Below, one piece after another: positions 1 to 9,924 of a stretch of 64,000 nucleotides of DNA. The stretch spans positions 62,001-126,000 of the forward strand of contig JABWAT010000007.1 in assembly GCA_013360915.1 (NCBI GenBank), written 5' to 3'. Every line of letters starts with the position of its first letter. The stretch's first letter is position 1. A model generated the notes under the pieces. It had not been told where the DNA came from. It ran no database searches and worked only from the letters and a program-made list of their open reading frames with translations. A program made the position numbers and the translations under genes. The stretch comes from Bacteroidota bacterium. Its GTDB lineage: Bacteria; Bacteroidota; JABWAT01.

Positions 1-3000
1 CCAGTTGAGGTGGAACTGCGTTTGTACAGTTTCAGGGATTGCGGGTAGAGGTCAACCACTTCATCCAGCACCCCTTCTCCAAAGTTCAGGGTCAGATCGA
101 CCGAGAACGTACCCGGATCGCCGAAGAGTTCAATCACGAAATATTTTCCGCCAACGGCCGCAGAGTAACCTTCCGGCCATGAATTAGGTGCAGCAGTCAC
201 TTCAGAAACCACCACATCAACCGGATTGTCGAATCCATCACTCATGTTAAGCGTGGCATTTCCAACTGTTTGTTCTCCGGTGGTTACGCCGGTGGTAATA
301 GTTGCTGACCCTTCACCGATGGGCACGCCGGAAGTTACCCAGGTAACATTTTCCAGATAGAAGAGCTGATTATTGATCAGTTGCGAGGCAGTGGTTCCCG
401 AGCCGTCATTAAACTGCCAGTATCCCAGAACATTTTCCGGGAATCCGCTTAAGGTGGTATGCATGCCAGATCGGATTTCCTGAGCGGTCAATACTTTGTC
501 ACGGATCTGTAGCTCATCTACCTGTCCAGCAAAATACACATCCCCATCATACCCAAGTACAAAACTGTAATCATAGTCGTTGTAGTACACGTTGCTGTAA
601 GTACCGACCGAATTTCCATTCACATAAAAGGTCCCGTTCGAATAATCATCAGCATCTCTGTGCATCGTCAGTGCCACATGATACCATTGATTGCTTCTGA
701 CAAGATCCGTTCCGGTGATGGTAACAGGGTCACCCGCATCATCATCATAAATACTGGCATATAAATATCCGCCATTTATGCCGAGATGAATGGGATAGTA
801 GTACTCTGACTCACCTGATGAGGTCATTTTTGATATGGAACGACGCTCATCGGTTTTCCCATCTGTTAATGGTTTACTATCTGGTCCTTTAACACGATCA
901 CCACCGGCAATACCCTGAGAGTCTCCCCTGACAAAGAAGGCAGCAACGGACGAGGAATCAGCCACTTTCACCCACATCTGAATGGTGATGTCCTTTGGCA
1001 GCTCAGTTTCATAAGAAAATTCCGCTGCAGAGGAGGATCCGTTAAAGGACAAGGCGGTTCCCGGTGTTGTTGCAAACGGGTAGCCATCTTTGGAATTGGT
1101 GGTGAAGGTACCAGTTGCGGCATTGGTTGTGTAAAACACGTCGTCGCCTTCATTTCCATTAAAGGTGAATACAGCCACATGGTATTGGGTATTCAATGAC
1201 AAGCCAGAGAGGTTTACTGTATTGCCTCCACCGGCATAGACAACAAAGTTGCCGCCACCGAGATCGCTGCCCGAACCAAAATTGGAATCAGCTATGTAAT
1301 TCCCGTTATCAGCAGGTGTGGTACTTACAGCGCCGCCTGCTTTAACGACGACCAGATGTCGGCTTCCGCCACCTTTTGTCCAATTCAGGGTGATTTTTGA
1401 CCCCAGATTCCCCGAGGAAGCCACACCAGTTGCTTCTGCCGTAGGCGCAACGGCCGTGGTGTTCTCGTAAACACCCAGCTTTAACAGAAAATCCGGGCCG
1501 ACATATCCACCGTAAATGGTAACAAAATCCAGATCACCATCCGAATCGGCATCTGCCAGATTCAGACTTCTGAAATAGTACTCCGGAATCGTAAAGGAAG
1601 CCGAGTTACTGAACGATCCGGTGCCGGAATTGTAGTAAGCCATGATGTATGTTTTGCTGTTGCTGTCGTGCTCATTGCTTGTAAACACCAGATCCAGGTC
1701 GCCATCGCCATTCAGATCGCCGATGTTAAACGATTTAATCGCCAATTCAACCGGGGTGGCAGGTTGTGCAGAAAACGTCCCGTTTCCGTTATTTTTCAGG
1801 ATGAAAAAGGAAAGACCATCGGTGGTTGTGGCAACAAAATCCACATCGCCATCGGAATCAAAATCGGCCGCCTTAATCAGTTTGGGAGCAAGGTCGGTTT
1901 CAATGAAATAGGGTTCACCAAATTGCTGGTACCCATCGGCTTTGGTCCGATCGTTCAGGGCAATCCCCAACCGGGAATATCCGTTCTGACTGTAAGACAT
2001 AACAAAATCCTGGTCTCCGTCATTATCGAGGTCAATGATCTCGAGGTCGGATGAACTCCAGTCTATTTGTTTGATATCACCATTGAAAGTCCAATTGCCA
2101 TTATTGATCGCGAAAATCGGTCCGCTGGATCCTCCATATCGCTGAATCAGATCAGCAAATCCATCGCTGCTGATATCCTTGGCAAGCAGGTTATCATAAT
2201 AAGTAGCAAATGAACCGTAAGAAACCGCTTCAGTGAAGGAAGCACTGCCGTTATTGGATAACACATCCAGACTTGAATTACCGGATCGGCCAATAACCAC
2301 ATCCAGATCGCCATCTGAATCCATATCAGCCAGCCGCAGATGGGCAATGTAAGCCTTTGAATAACCCAGGGAAACAGGAGCTGCAAAGGTTCCATCTCCG
2401 TTGTTCAGCAGCACATATCCGGTTCCGTAATAACCGGTCGTGGCCACAACATCCTGATGCCCGTCTCCATTCAGATCACCAACAACTAATTGATCGGGAT
2501 ACGTCCCGTTATCGAACGTGAGGGTACTCCCCAACACAAAATGGCCTTTGCCATCTCCGGCAGTGGCCACGGTGAATTCGGTCGATCGTCCGGTATACAG
2601 ATGGGTTCCGTTCAGACTGGAAACCGAATCGGATACGGATAGGATGTAAGTCTGTCCGGGTTTAAGGTCTGATGTTGGATCAAACGTAATGGTCCGGCTG
2701 GGTGAATCAAAGGAAACCGAACCGGCAACAAGCCCGGCACCGGACCCGATCAGCCTCACCGTGGTGCTGTTGATGGTTACCGGATCTGCATCATAATTCA
2801 GGGTAGCAGTCAGGGAGGTGGAAGCAGACACATCAATCGAGTTTGGTGCTGGTGAAAGCGAGGTCACCGTTACAAAATCGGACGATTGATAAATAGCCAC
2901 GTAGCTGTTCAGCCGGCTGGTCTGAACCAGATCCAGATCGCCATCCCCATTGATATCAGCGGTGGAAAGTACAGGATATCCGAGATACGAATATTCATAT

Positions 3001-5690
3001 CCCGTCAACAAAGCATAAAAGCCATATTCTTTGGTGAAACTTCCTGAACCGTTGTTGGTGAGGTAATGGATTTCATCATAAAAATCTCCATCCTGTGCGG
3101 CAACAATGATATCGGTATCACCATCGTAACCGAGGTCCATAAAAGTAACCGATGATGGATTTACGAAAGAAAAATCGGTTCCTGATGCAAAAGTTCCATT
3201 ACCGTTGCCGGCAGAGACCGTTACCTTGTTACTGAGCTGATGAACGGTGATCAGATCCAGGTTACCGTCTTCATTCAGATCGGCCAGATCAAAGTCAGAA
3301 ATATTGGTGAATCCCAGATTGACTTCAGTGGCAAACGTCCCATTCCCATTGTTTTTCATGAGAAACACGGTTTGACTCTCTCCCCCGATCAACAGATCAA
3401 GATCACCATCATTGTCGATATCGGCTGTCCGGATTCTGTTCATGGAAGAAGCAAACAGTGATTTATTGGCTGCAGACGCAAACGTTCCATCCCCGTTGTT
3501 CATAAACACCGAAAGACTGATTGCCATCCGGTTGTAAACGGCAATATCCAGATCTCCATCGCCATCATAGTCACCGATAACAGCGGTGGTGGTTCCACTT
3601 TGTGCGCCATAGAAGGTGCTGGTAAATGAGAAGGAGCCATTGTTCAGGTAAACGCTGATGCCGTTGCTCAAGTACTGGGTGATGACAAAATCCATGTCAC
3701 CATCCCGATCGAAGTCGGCAACGGATAGACTGTTTGGCAAGGTGGAAGCCCCGGTGAACAGGGTGGTTGCGGTGGTGAAGGTTCCCGAGCCATTATTGGA
3801 CAGAATGGTGATGCTGTCCTTTTCTGCATTCGGGAAAATCATATCCAGATCACCATCATCGTCAAAATCGGCGTGAGCCACGCCGTAGGGCTTGGTTCCC
3901 GGGAAGAACTTAGAGTTCTGGCTGGATATGAGATCTCCTTTAAGAACCGTATTGAATTGGAACACATAGGGCAAAGACATGGCCGCACGCTGGCTGTTCT
4001 GAACACGGGTGGTCACCACAACGGATACCTTTTCACCCGGAACAAAGTCAGAGGTTGGGTTAAAGGTGGCGGTATACGTTCCGCTGTTATAGGAAAGACT
4101 GCCACCATGATTTCCCGATTGAGAACCGTTAACGAGAATGGTCCGTGCATTGATCGAATCGGCAAACATGGCCTGGTCGAAGGTGATGGTAATGTTGCCG
4201 TCGGTGGTTGCATCGATGGCCTGAGCCGTTGGCGTTGTGGAAGACACGGTCGGCGGAACAATATTCAGCTTAACAGTAACCTGATTGGTGCCTGACTGTC
4301 CGGTGGCTAAATCAATCGTCCCGTTACCATCCAGATCGGCTGCAGCCACACTGAAGGTGCTGAAACCAGTGACCAGATCGACTTTGGCGGCAAAGGTGCC
4401 GTTACCGTTATTTTTTAACAGGGCCACACTGCTTCCAGGAGCAGAATTTGCACAGAGAATATCGATATCTCCATCGCCATCCACATCCTGTGCATTGGGG
4501 TAAAAGGCACCGAATGGCATGGAATAATCGACTCTGGCAGCGAAGGTTCCGTCTCCGTTGTTTTTCAATACGGCAATGTTTCCGCTTGATGCACCGGAAA
4601 TAATGGCGACAATCACGTCGGCATCGCCATCACCATCCAAATCAGCAGAGGTCAGATGCCGTCCTGCCTCACCGGTACTGTAATCGGTTTTGCTGCCAAA
4701 GGTTCCGTCTCCAAGATTGGGAAGAACCGAAATGGTTTTGGATGCATAATTGGAGGTAATCAAGTCCAGGTCTCCATCGCCATCGACATCGGCCGACGTC
4801 ACGCCAAAGGGTCCGTCACCGGTAAAGTATTCAACATCATCTGCAAACGTGCCATCTCCGTTGTTGATAAATACAGAGACCGAGTCATCGCGTTCGGTCG
4901 GTGCGATCAGATCCAGATATCCATCCCCGTTGGCATCGGTCGCAATCAGGCTGCGCGACTGAAAAGGAGTGGCATAATCAACTTTCGCCGCAAAGGTTCC
5001 GTTTCCGTTATTGATCAGAACCGACAGGGAAAGACCGAAGCTGTTTGCAGAAATGATATCCATGTAACTGTCATTGTTGAGGTCTGCAACCGTTATCTGT
5101 GTCGGATTATCACCCAAAGGGTAATCGGTTTTGGTGGCGAAGGTTCCATCCCCGTTGTTTTTCAGGACGGATGCATTATCCCAATCATAATTGACTGTCA
5201 CCAGATCGTTGTCACCGTCATTATCCACATCGGCCACTCTGACTTCCCTGGGTCCATATCCAACTGTGTAATTGGTGGATGTGTAGGACTCTCCACTGGG
5301 CGAGCTGGCAGTGGTAAAGTTCCAGCTGTATGCGTCAGACAGCGCCACTGCAGAGCCATTGGTTACTCCGGTTGTAACGGTAACAGTTACCACCTCACCC
5401 GATTCAAAATCGGTTGACGGATTAACCGTTGCTGTATTGGTACCGGCGTTATACGAAATTGAACCGGCATGATAACCAGTCATGCTGCCGTACACCTTGA
5501 TGGTTCCGGTTGTCAGGGAACCCTGATTCATTTCCTCACTGAATTGAATCTGGATATTGGTGGATGCCAGTTGGTTGATGGCATTTTTTGCGGGTGTTGT
5601 TGAGGTGACGGTAGGTTGAGCAATCACCATTGCGGATGTTAAAAACATCGCAATAATGGGTAGTAACCAGTGTCGTAGCAGAGTTTTCAT
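1..5690 (-). CDS. Giant secreted FG-GAP/VCBS beta-propeller protein with Ig-like, Fn3 and LamG domains (3' end outside window)
   Basis: The frame stays open from ATG at 5690 to the window edge, about 1896 codons, so the C-terminus is missing. Residues 1-25 form a signal peptide ending VIA-QP. Three modules follow, each a SbsA/Big_5 Ig-like domain and then seven Asp-rich FG-GAP/VCBS repeats (type DxDxDGxxD, one per 48-50 residues). Repeats lie near residues 150-460, 605-920 and 1065-1390. Next come an Fn3-like domain (about 1415-1535), a LamG/concanavalin-like domain (about 1540-1760) and a beta-rich tail. Families of this type are calcium-binding, secreted and usually adhesive or sugar-binding. 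A C-terminal type IX sorting domain probably lies beyond the window. GAGGAA precedes the start. The gene begins 21 bases after a receiver-domain gene on the same strand, so the two may be cotranscribed. The ligand is unknown. Confidence 0.9.
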   Translation of the reverse strand, partial: MKTLLRHWLLPIIAMFLTSAMVIAQPTVTSTTPAKNAINQLASTNIQIQFSEEMNQGSLTTGTIKVYGSMTGYHAGSISYNAGTNTATVNPSTDFESGEVVTVTVTTGVTNGSAVALSDAYSWNFTTASSPSGESYTSTNYTVGYGPREVRVADVDNDGDNDLVTVNYDWDNASVLKNNGDGTFATKTDYPLGDNPTQITVADLNNDSYMDIISANSFGLSLSVLINNGNGTFAAKVDYATPFQSRSLIATDANGDGYLDLIAPTERDDSVSVFINNGDGTFADDVEYFTGDGPFGVTSADVDGDGDLDLITSNYASKTISVLPNLGDGTFGSKTDYSTGEAGRHLTSADLDGDGDADVIVAIISGASSGNIAVLKNNGDGTFAARVDYSMPFGAFYPNAQDVDGDGDIDILCANSAPGSSVALLKNNGNGTFAAKVDLVTGFSTFSVAAADLDGNGTIDLATGQSGTNQVTVKLNIVPPTVSSTTPTAQAIDATTDGNITITFDQAMFADSINARTILVNGSQSGNHGGSLSYNSGTYTATFNPTSDFVPGEKVSVVVTTRVQNSQRAAMSLPYVFQFNTVLKGDLISSQNSKFFPGTKPYGVAHADFDDDGDLDMIFPNAEKDSITILSNNGSGTFTTATTLFTGASTLPNSLSVADFDRDGDMDFVITQYLSNGISVYLNNGSFSFTSTFYGAQSGTTTAVIGDYDGDGDLDIAVYNRMAISLSVFMNNGDGTFASAANKSLFASSMNRIRTADIDNDGDLDLLIGGESQTVFLMKNNGNGTFATEVNLGFTNISDFDLADLNEDGNLDLITVHQLSNKVTVSAGNGNGTFASGTDFSFVNPSSVTFMDLGYDGDTDIIVAAQDGDFYDEIHYLTNNGSGSFTKEYGFYALLTGYEYSYLGYPVLSTADINGDGDLDLVQTSRLNSYVAIYQSSDFVTVTSLSPAPNSIDVSASTSLTATLNYDADPVTINSTTVRLIGSGAGLVAGSVSFDSPSRTITFDPTSDLKPGQTYILSVSDSVSSLNGTHLYTGRSTEFTVATAGDGKGHFVLGSTLTFDNGTYPDQLVVGDLNGDGHQDVVATTGYYGTGYVLLNNGDGTFAAPVSLGYSKAYIAHLRLADMDSDGDLDVVIGRSGNSSLDVLSNNGSASFTEAVSYGSFATYYDNLLAKDISSDGFADLIQRYGGSSGPIFAINNGNWTFNGDIKQIDWSSSDLEIIDLDNDGDQDFVMSYSQNGYSRLGIALNDRTKADGYQQFGEPYFIETDLAPKLIKAADFDSDGDVDFVATTTDGLSFFILKNNGNGTFSAQPATPVELAIKSFNIGDLNGDGDLDLVFTSNEHDSNSKTYIMAYYNSGTGSFSNSASFTIPEYYFRSLNLADADSDGDLDFVTIYGGYVGPDFLLKLGVYENTTAVAPTAEATGVASSGNLGSKITLNWTKGGGSRHLVVVKAGGAVSTTPADNGNYIADSNFGSGSDLGGGNFVVYAGGGNTVNLSGLSLNTQYHVAVFTFNGNEGDDVFYTTNAATGTFTTNSKDGYPFATTPGTALSFNGSSSAAEFSYETELPKDITIQMWVKVADSSSVAAFFVRGDSQGIAGGDRVKGPDSKPLTDGKTDERRSISKMTSSGESEYYYPIHLGINGGYLYASIYDDDAGDPVTITGTDLVRSNQWYHVALTMHRDADDYSNGTFYVNGNSVGTYSNVYYNDYDYSFVLGYDGDVYFAGQVDELQIRDKVLTAQEIRSGMHTTLSGFPENVLGYWQFNDGSGTTASQLINNQLFYLENVTWVTSGVPIGEGSATITTGVTTGEQTVGNATLNMSDGFDNPVDVVVSEVTAAPNSWPEGYSAAVGGKYFVIELFGDPGTFSVDLTLNFGEGVLDEVVDLYPQSLKLYKRSSTST

Positions 5691-5711
5691 GGGTTCCTCG
5701 TTTTGGTTTGT

Positions 5712-6059
5712 TTAATGTAAAAGGGCAGTCAGTTCGGTCAGGTTGTCCTTCAGGACCATTCCGATGGCGTTCAGTTTCATGGCCCGGTTTCTGAAGGATG
5801 GAGATTGGTGGCTGGTAACGAAAATGATCCGTGCGTCCGGGTGGAGTTTTGAAATCTGCTCGGAAGCAGTAAATCCATCCATTCGTCCCAATTGAATATC
5901 CATCAGCACAAAATCGGGATGATGAATGTTGAACAGACGGATGGCTTCTTCGCCGTTATCGCACTCTATAAAGTCGACCGGACTGGTTTCTCCCGCCTGG
6001 ACAATCGTCCTGAGGGTTTTTCGCATGTCGGAATGGTCATCAACGATCAGCAGTTTCAT
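5712..6059 (-). CDS. Stand-alone CheY-like response regulator receiver
   Basis: This 115-residue protein is a single receiver domain with no output domain. The acidic pocket D7-D8, phospho-acceptor D54 (VLMD), T82 (VTS) and K104 are all present, so phosphorylation is expected. It lies between the giant surface-protein gene downstream (21-base gap) and the NarL-type regulator and sensor kinase upstream (about 128-base gap), all on the minus strand. Such proteins act by binding a partner or as phosphate sinks in a phosphorelay. The nearby histidine kinase is the obvious but unproven phosphodonor. Confidence 0.88.
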   Translation of the reverse strand: MKLLIVDDHSDMRKTLRTIVQAGETSPVDFIECDNGEEAIRLFNIHHPDFVLMDIQLGRMDGFTASEQISKLHPDARIIFVTSHQSPSFRNRAMKLNAIGMVLKDNLTELTALLH

Positions 6060-6138
6060 TCAGCCGGGCCTTCGGTAGTTACCCATGAAGATGGCAGGAT
6101 TTAGGAAACCGGAGTATAGGCAGAAGTACTCATTTTAC

Positions 6139-6154
6139 TAGGTACTACTACCTA
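6139..6154. promoter_or_regulatory. Inverted repeat TAGGTA-N4-TACCTA upstream of the receiver gene
   Basis: A perfect 6-bp inverted repeat with a 4-base spacer lies in the 128-bp gap before the receiver gene. The same half-sites, TACCTA and TAGGTA, flank the PadR promoter near 54.88-54.91 kb. It could be an operator, but six-base arms occur often by chance. Confidence 0.3.
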
Positions 6155-6187
6155 CAAATGGGGGATAAACGGTCGGAAAAGGGTTGG

Positions 6188-6841
6188 TCAGTACCGGTTG
6201 GCGTTTTCGATGGCGTATTTCAGCAGGGCGTGAGTCCCTCTCAATCCCAGCTTGACACAGATGTTGTTGCGGTGGTTGTGAATGGTTTTAATGCTGACCG
6301 ACAGATCCTCGGCGATTTCCTGGTTGGTCTTCATGGTGGCCAGCAGTTTAAGTACCCTGATCTCGGAATTGGTCAGTGACTCTGATGAAGGAACCCATGA
6401 ATCGGTGCCTGTCTGTCGGGTGGTCCGGTTAACCAGAAAACTGTTCAGTGCGGGACTCACATAATGTCCGCCTTCCAGCACCCGGTTGATGGAATCCAGT
6501 ATCTCGTTGACCGTGTTTTCCTTCAGAATGTAACCTCTCACACCCGAATCGAGGGCCCGGTTAAAAGCCGATTCATCTTTAAACATGGTGAGAAGGATGA
6601 TTTTTACAGGTTCCTTCTGACTGGAAACGGCTGCGGCAATTTCCAGCCCGGTCATGCCGGGCATCTGTACATCAAGAATGGCTATGGCCGGTTTCGACGT
6701 GCAGATCAGGTTATAAGCGGTCAGTCCGTCAGGGGCTTCGGTGATGTCGAACCGGGCCAGGGAGTCCAGAAAATGCCGGAGACCTTTCCGGACGAGTTCG
6801 TGGTCATCGGCAATCAGGATAGATAATTTCGGATCAGGCAT
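6188..6841 (-). CDS. NarL/LuxR-family response regulator
   Basis: This 217-residue protein has an N-terminal receiver domain (D12-D13, phospho-acceptor D57 in AILDVQMPG) and a C-terminal LuxR-type helix-turn-helix, with the signature NQEIAEDLSVSIKTIHNH near residues 175-195. The start overlaps the end of the upstream sensor kinase by 8 bases, so kinase and regulator are translationally coupled and almost certainly a cognate pair. It should bind DNA as a phosphorylated dimer. Likely targets include its own operon and perhaps the receiver and giant surface-protein genes just downstream, which is inference. Confidence 0.93.
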   Translation of the reverse strand: MPDPKLSILIADDHELVRKGLRHFLDSLARFDITEAPDGLTAYNLICTSKPAIAILDVQMPGMTGLEIAAAVSSQKEPVKIILLTMFKDESAFNRALDSGVRGYILKENTVNEILDSINRVLEGGHYVSPALNSFLVNRTTRQTGTDSWVPSSESLTNSEIRVLKLLATMKTNQEIAEDLSVSIKTIHNHRNNICVKLGLRGTHALLKYAIENANRY

Positions 6842-9818
6842 ACTGAAGTGGAATGGCGATTTTTATTACAGTTCCGTTACCCGGTGAGGATTGAATTTCC
6901 ATGGTTGCTCCGCGCAGGGTTTTCACGCGTTCTTGCATCCCCGAAAGGCCCAGCCCGCGACCTGTCCGCTGTTCAGGCCTGAAACCGGATCCATCGTCCC
7001 AGAGCTTTGCATGAAGCACTCCATCCAGAGAGCGAACCATGACAGAGGCTTCTCTGGCTTTTGAATGTTTCAGAATGTTGTTGGTCCCTTCCTGAATAAT
7101 CCGGTAAAAATTGATTTCTTTCTCTGGCGGAATCAATCCGTCAATGGAATCAATGTGGTAACTCCATTCAATTTCTGAAGTGGACTGAATCTGGTCGCAA
7201 AGCGAGTTCAACGCATCGGTCAATCCGAATTGTTCCAGATGAACCGGTCTGAGGTCGTGTGAAATCTGCCGGACATCCTGTATGGAAGAAATGGCATTTT
7301 TTCTGATTTCCTCGAGTTGCTCAGAAATTTCTGCATTCAGGTCCCGGTGCTTGAGAGCCAGGTCGGCCCGGTTCTTAATGACCAGAATCTGCTGTCCCAG
7401 GCCGTCGTGCAGATCGGCGGCAATGCGCCGGCGCTCGGCTTCCTGCGAGTCAATGAGTTGCTGGGCAAAGGCCTCCTGCTGATGGCGTTCCTTTTCAAGG
7501 GCCGACACCCGCCACCAGTAAACGGCAGGTCCGATGAATAAAAAGCCAGTGATCAGGATCAGCCTGAACCACCAGGTTTGCCAGAAAGGGGGAAGCACAC
7601 TGATGTTAACAACGGCACCTTCTTCATTCCAGATGCCCAGATGGTTCGAGGCAATAACCCGAAATTGATAGTCGCCGGGCGGCAACCCGGGAAAAACTGC
7701 ATTTCTCGAGTTTGTTGCTTCAATCCAGTTATCCTGCAGTCCTTCCAGACGGTACCGGAACCGCACTTTTGTTGGGTCGGTGAAGGTAACGGCGGTGTAT
7801 CGAATATCCAGATGGGCACTCTGATGGGATAATTCAATGAGTTGATTACCTGAGAAGGATTTGCCGTTGGATCCGACCCGCTCAATAAATACAGGAGGGG
7901 GGTCGGGGTGGGTGTTAATCTTTCTGATCCTTACCCGGGACACCCCGTGAACGGTGGGGAACAAAAGATCACCATCGGAAGCAATGACCACGGATGGCTG
8001 AAAACCACCGTTGGTTTCTGCGGATCGCATGCCATCACCGGTTCCGTAGGAAATTGAAAATACCTGCGACTTCCGCCCTTCCGAAAAATCAGTCAGACTG
8101 GCAATCGGTATCTGAAAAATACCCCGGTTGCTCCCCATCCAGAAATTCCCAGTTGAATCGGGAACGAGGTGTGACACAATATTATCGGCCAGACCTTCCC
8201 GGGTGGTAATCGTGGTTCGTTGTCCATTTTTAAGACGGATCAATCCGTTGCCATACGTTCCGATCCAAAGGGTTCCATCCGGTTGTTTATAAATTGCGCG
8301 GATATAGGGCTCAGTATGTCCATTGGTGGTCAGAGACTTTCTGCCGATCTGACCGTTCACAAAATAATTCAGACCAGCCGAGGTTCCGATCCAGAGTGTA
8401 TCCGATTGATCCTGATACAGACTGCGGATGTCGTTATAGTGCAAACCGGCTTCTGTGGTGAAATGCATGAATGATACACCATTCCAGCGATACAATCCGT
8501 TCAGACAGCCAATCCAAATGTTGCCATCCCTGGTTTCGGTGATGGCGAAAACCTCGTCGCCGCCATATCCCGCCTCCTTGTTAAACACTACACCCTTTTT
8601 ACCGGGATCCTGAGTTCGGTACAACACTCTGGAGCCAAACCAGATCTGACCTTTTGAGTCTTCAAATACCGACCAGACACAAAGATTCGGCAGGAATTGA
8701 TTAACAGGGGATTGTCTGATTATTCCATTTTTGAGTTCATAGACACCACCGCAATTGGTGGCCATCAGAATGGTTCCGTTTTTTAACCGGACCATGGACA
8801 GCATGTTGGTGGTTTTCAGACCGTCCGATTCATCGTATGTCAGGATCGGGGCCGGTTTCAGTTTGATCAGGCCGTTATCAGGCGTTCCGATCCAGTAATT
8901 GCCTTCAAGACCTTCAAACAGGGTGGTGAATTGAAAGGGCCGATCGCTGAGTTGACTGGTGAACCGGGTAAACTCCTTTCCGCTCCATTTCGAAATTCCG
9001 TTGTAAGTGACCACCCAGAATTGATCTTTCCGATCAATGGTTAACGATTTCACATAACGTGAATGAAGCCCGGCTGATTCAGAAAAAAGGGTAAACTGGC
9101 CGTTTTCAATCCGGCAGACTCCATCACCATCGGTCCCCACAAAAAGGACACCTGATCCATGCGGAAATTCACGAATGGTCTGAATTTTATACTTCAGCAG
9201 GTCTGAGAGGTCCCAGAGTTGAACAACCGAATCACCCAGGGTTTTAAAAATCTGCTGGTCGTGGGCCAGTAACACTCCATATGGATTGGCCAGTGCCCGT
9301 TCCCGTGCCAGTGAGTCGTTGTAAATGGGTTGGGGGACAAACAGGGAATCTGAAAAGCGGTAAATCACACCATTGGCAGTCAGCCACATAATTCCGCGGT
9401 TGTCCTCTTCCACCATGAGCGGGGAATAGACCTGCGACTGCTGCCTGATGAAGTAGGGGACCGCGACGGTATCCTCAAACCGAATAAAACCATTTTCGGT
9501 GCCCATCCAGATGGAACCGTCTCCGGATTCAAACAAACTGAGTACCCGGTCGGAACTCATTCCAGGTGTGTTGAACCGATCAAAGGTGGTGAAAGAATGC
9601 CCATCGAACCGGACCAGGCCACCATAGGTGGCCAGCCATAGATAACGGTCCCGGGACTGAATGATGTCATTGACTGAACTCTGAGGTAACCCTTCGTTCA
9701 TGCTATATCGGGTAATGACGAATTCGCGGGAATCCAGAATCTGACCGGATGCATCAGAGATGGAAATCAGCAGTAGCAGTAAGAGCGGTATGGTTAAAAA
9801 CCGGTTCCGGAAGTGCAT
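6834..9818 (-). CDS. Sensor histidine kinase with periplasmic Reg_prop beta-propeller and Y_Y_Y domain
   Basis: About 994 residues from the ATG at 9818, which begins a clear signal peptide. A GTG 69 bases upstream would only add an unlikely N-terminal tail. The periplasmic part holds many two-component-regulator propeller repeats (WIGT, LWLATYGGL types) to about residue 640, then a Y_Y_Y domain (about 675-740). One membrane helix near 748-770 leads to a coiled-coil stretch, a HisKA_3 dimerisation domain with phospho-acceptor H804 (ADLHDGLGQ) and a HATPase_c domain (DDGSGF, GLGLSGM). This matches the sensor half of the hybrid systems that detect extracellular glycans in Bacteroidota, but here the HTH regulator is a separate coupled gene. 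The signal is unknown. Confidence 0.93.
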   Translation of the reverse strand: MHFRNRFLTIPLLLLLLISISDASGQILDSREFVITRYSMNEGLPQSSVNDIIQSRDRYLWLATYGGLVRFDGHSFTTFDRFNTPGMSSDRVLSLFESGDGSIWMGTENGFIRFEDTVAVPYFIRQQSQVYSPLMVEEDNRGIMWLTANGVIYRFSDSLFVPQPIYNDSLARERALANPYGVLLAHDQQIFKTLGDSVVQLWDLSDLLKYKIQTIREFPHGSGVLFVGTDGDGVCRIENGQFTLFSESAGLHSRYVKSLTIDRKDQFWVVTYNGISKWSGKEFTRFTSQLSDRPFQFTTLFEGLEGNYWIGTPDNGLIKLKPAPILTYDESDGLKTTNMLSMVRLKNGTILMATNCGGVYELKNGIIRQSPVNQFLPNLCVWSVFEDSKGQIWFGSRVLYRTQDPGKKGVVFNKEAGYGGDEVFAITETRDGNIWIGCLNGLYRWNGVSFMHFTTEAGLHYNDIRSLYQDQSDTLWIGTSAGLNYFVNGQIGRKSLTTNGHTEPYIRAIYKQPDGTLWIGTYGNGLIRLKNGQRTTITTREGLADNIVSHLVPDSTGNFWMGSNRGIFQIPIASLTDFSEGRKSQVFSISYGTGDGMRSAETNGGFQPSVVIASDGDLLFPTVHGVSRVRIRKINTHPDPPPVFIERVGSNGKSFSGNQLIELSHQSAHLDIRYTAVTFTDPTKVRFRYRLEGLQDNWIEATNSRNAVFPGLPPGDYQFRVIASNHLGIWNEEGAVVNISVLPPFWQTWWFRLILITGFLFIGPAVYWWRVSALEKERHQQEAFAQQLIDSQEAERRRIAADLHDGLGQQILVIKNRADLALKHRDLNAEISEQLEEIRKNAISSIQDVRQISHDLRPVHLEQFGLTDALNSLCDQIQSTSEIEWSYHIDSIDGLIPPEKEINFYRIIQEGTNNILKHSKAREASVMVRSLDGVLHAKLWDDGSGFRPEQRTGRGLGLSGMQERVKTLRGATMEIQSSPGNGTVIKIAIPLQYA

Positions 9819-9878
9819 GGTATAAAAATACCGCACAATCCGGCCGGATAAAACCCGTATTGGTAAAGGGGAAGTGAT

Positions 9879-9915
9879 ACCGGGCACTTCCTGAGTGAAT
9901 CAGATGGTGCCCGGT
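9879..9915 (-). terminator. Hairpin just downstream of mutB
   Basis: Nine-base perfect arms (9879-9887 and 9907-9915, ACCGGGCAC/GTGCCCGGT) with a 19-base loop lie 10 bases past the mutB stop. No strong U-tract follows on the minus strand, so it may stabilise or attenuate the transcript rather than end it. Confidence 0.4.
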
Positions 9916-9924
9916 TACGGGATG

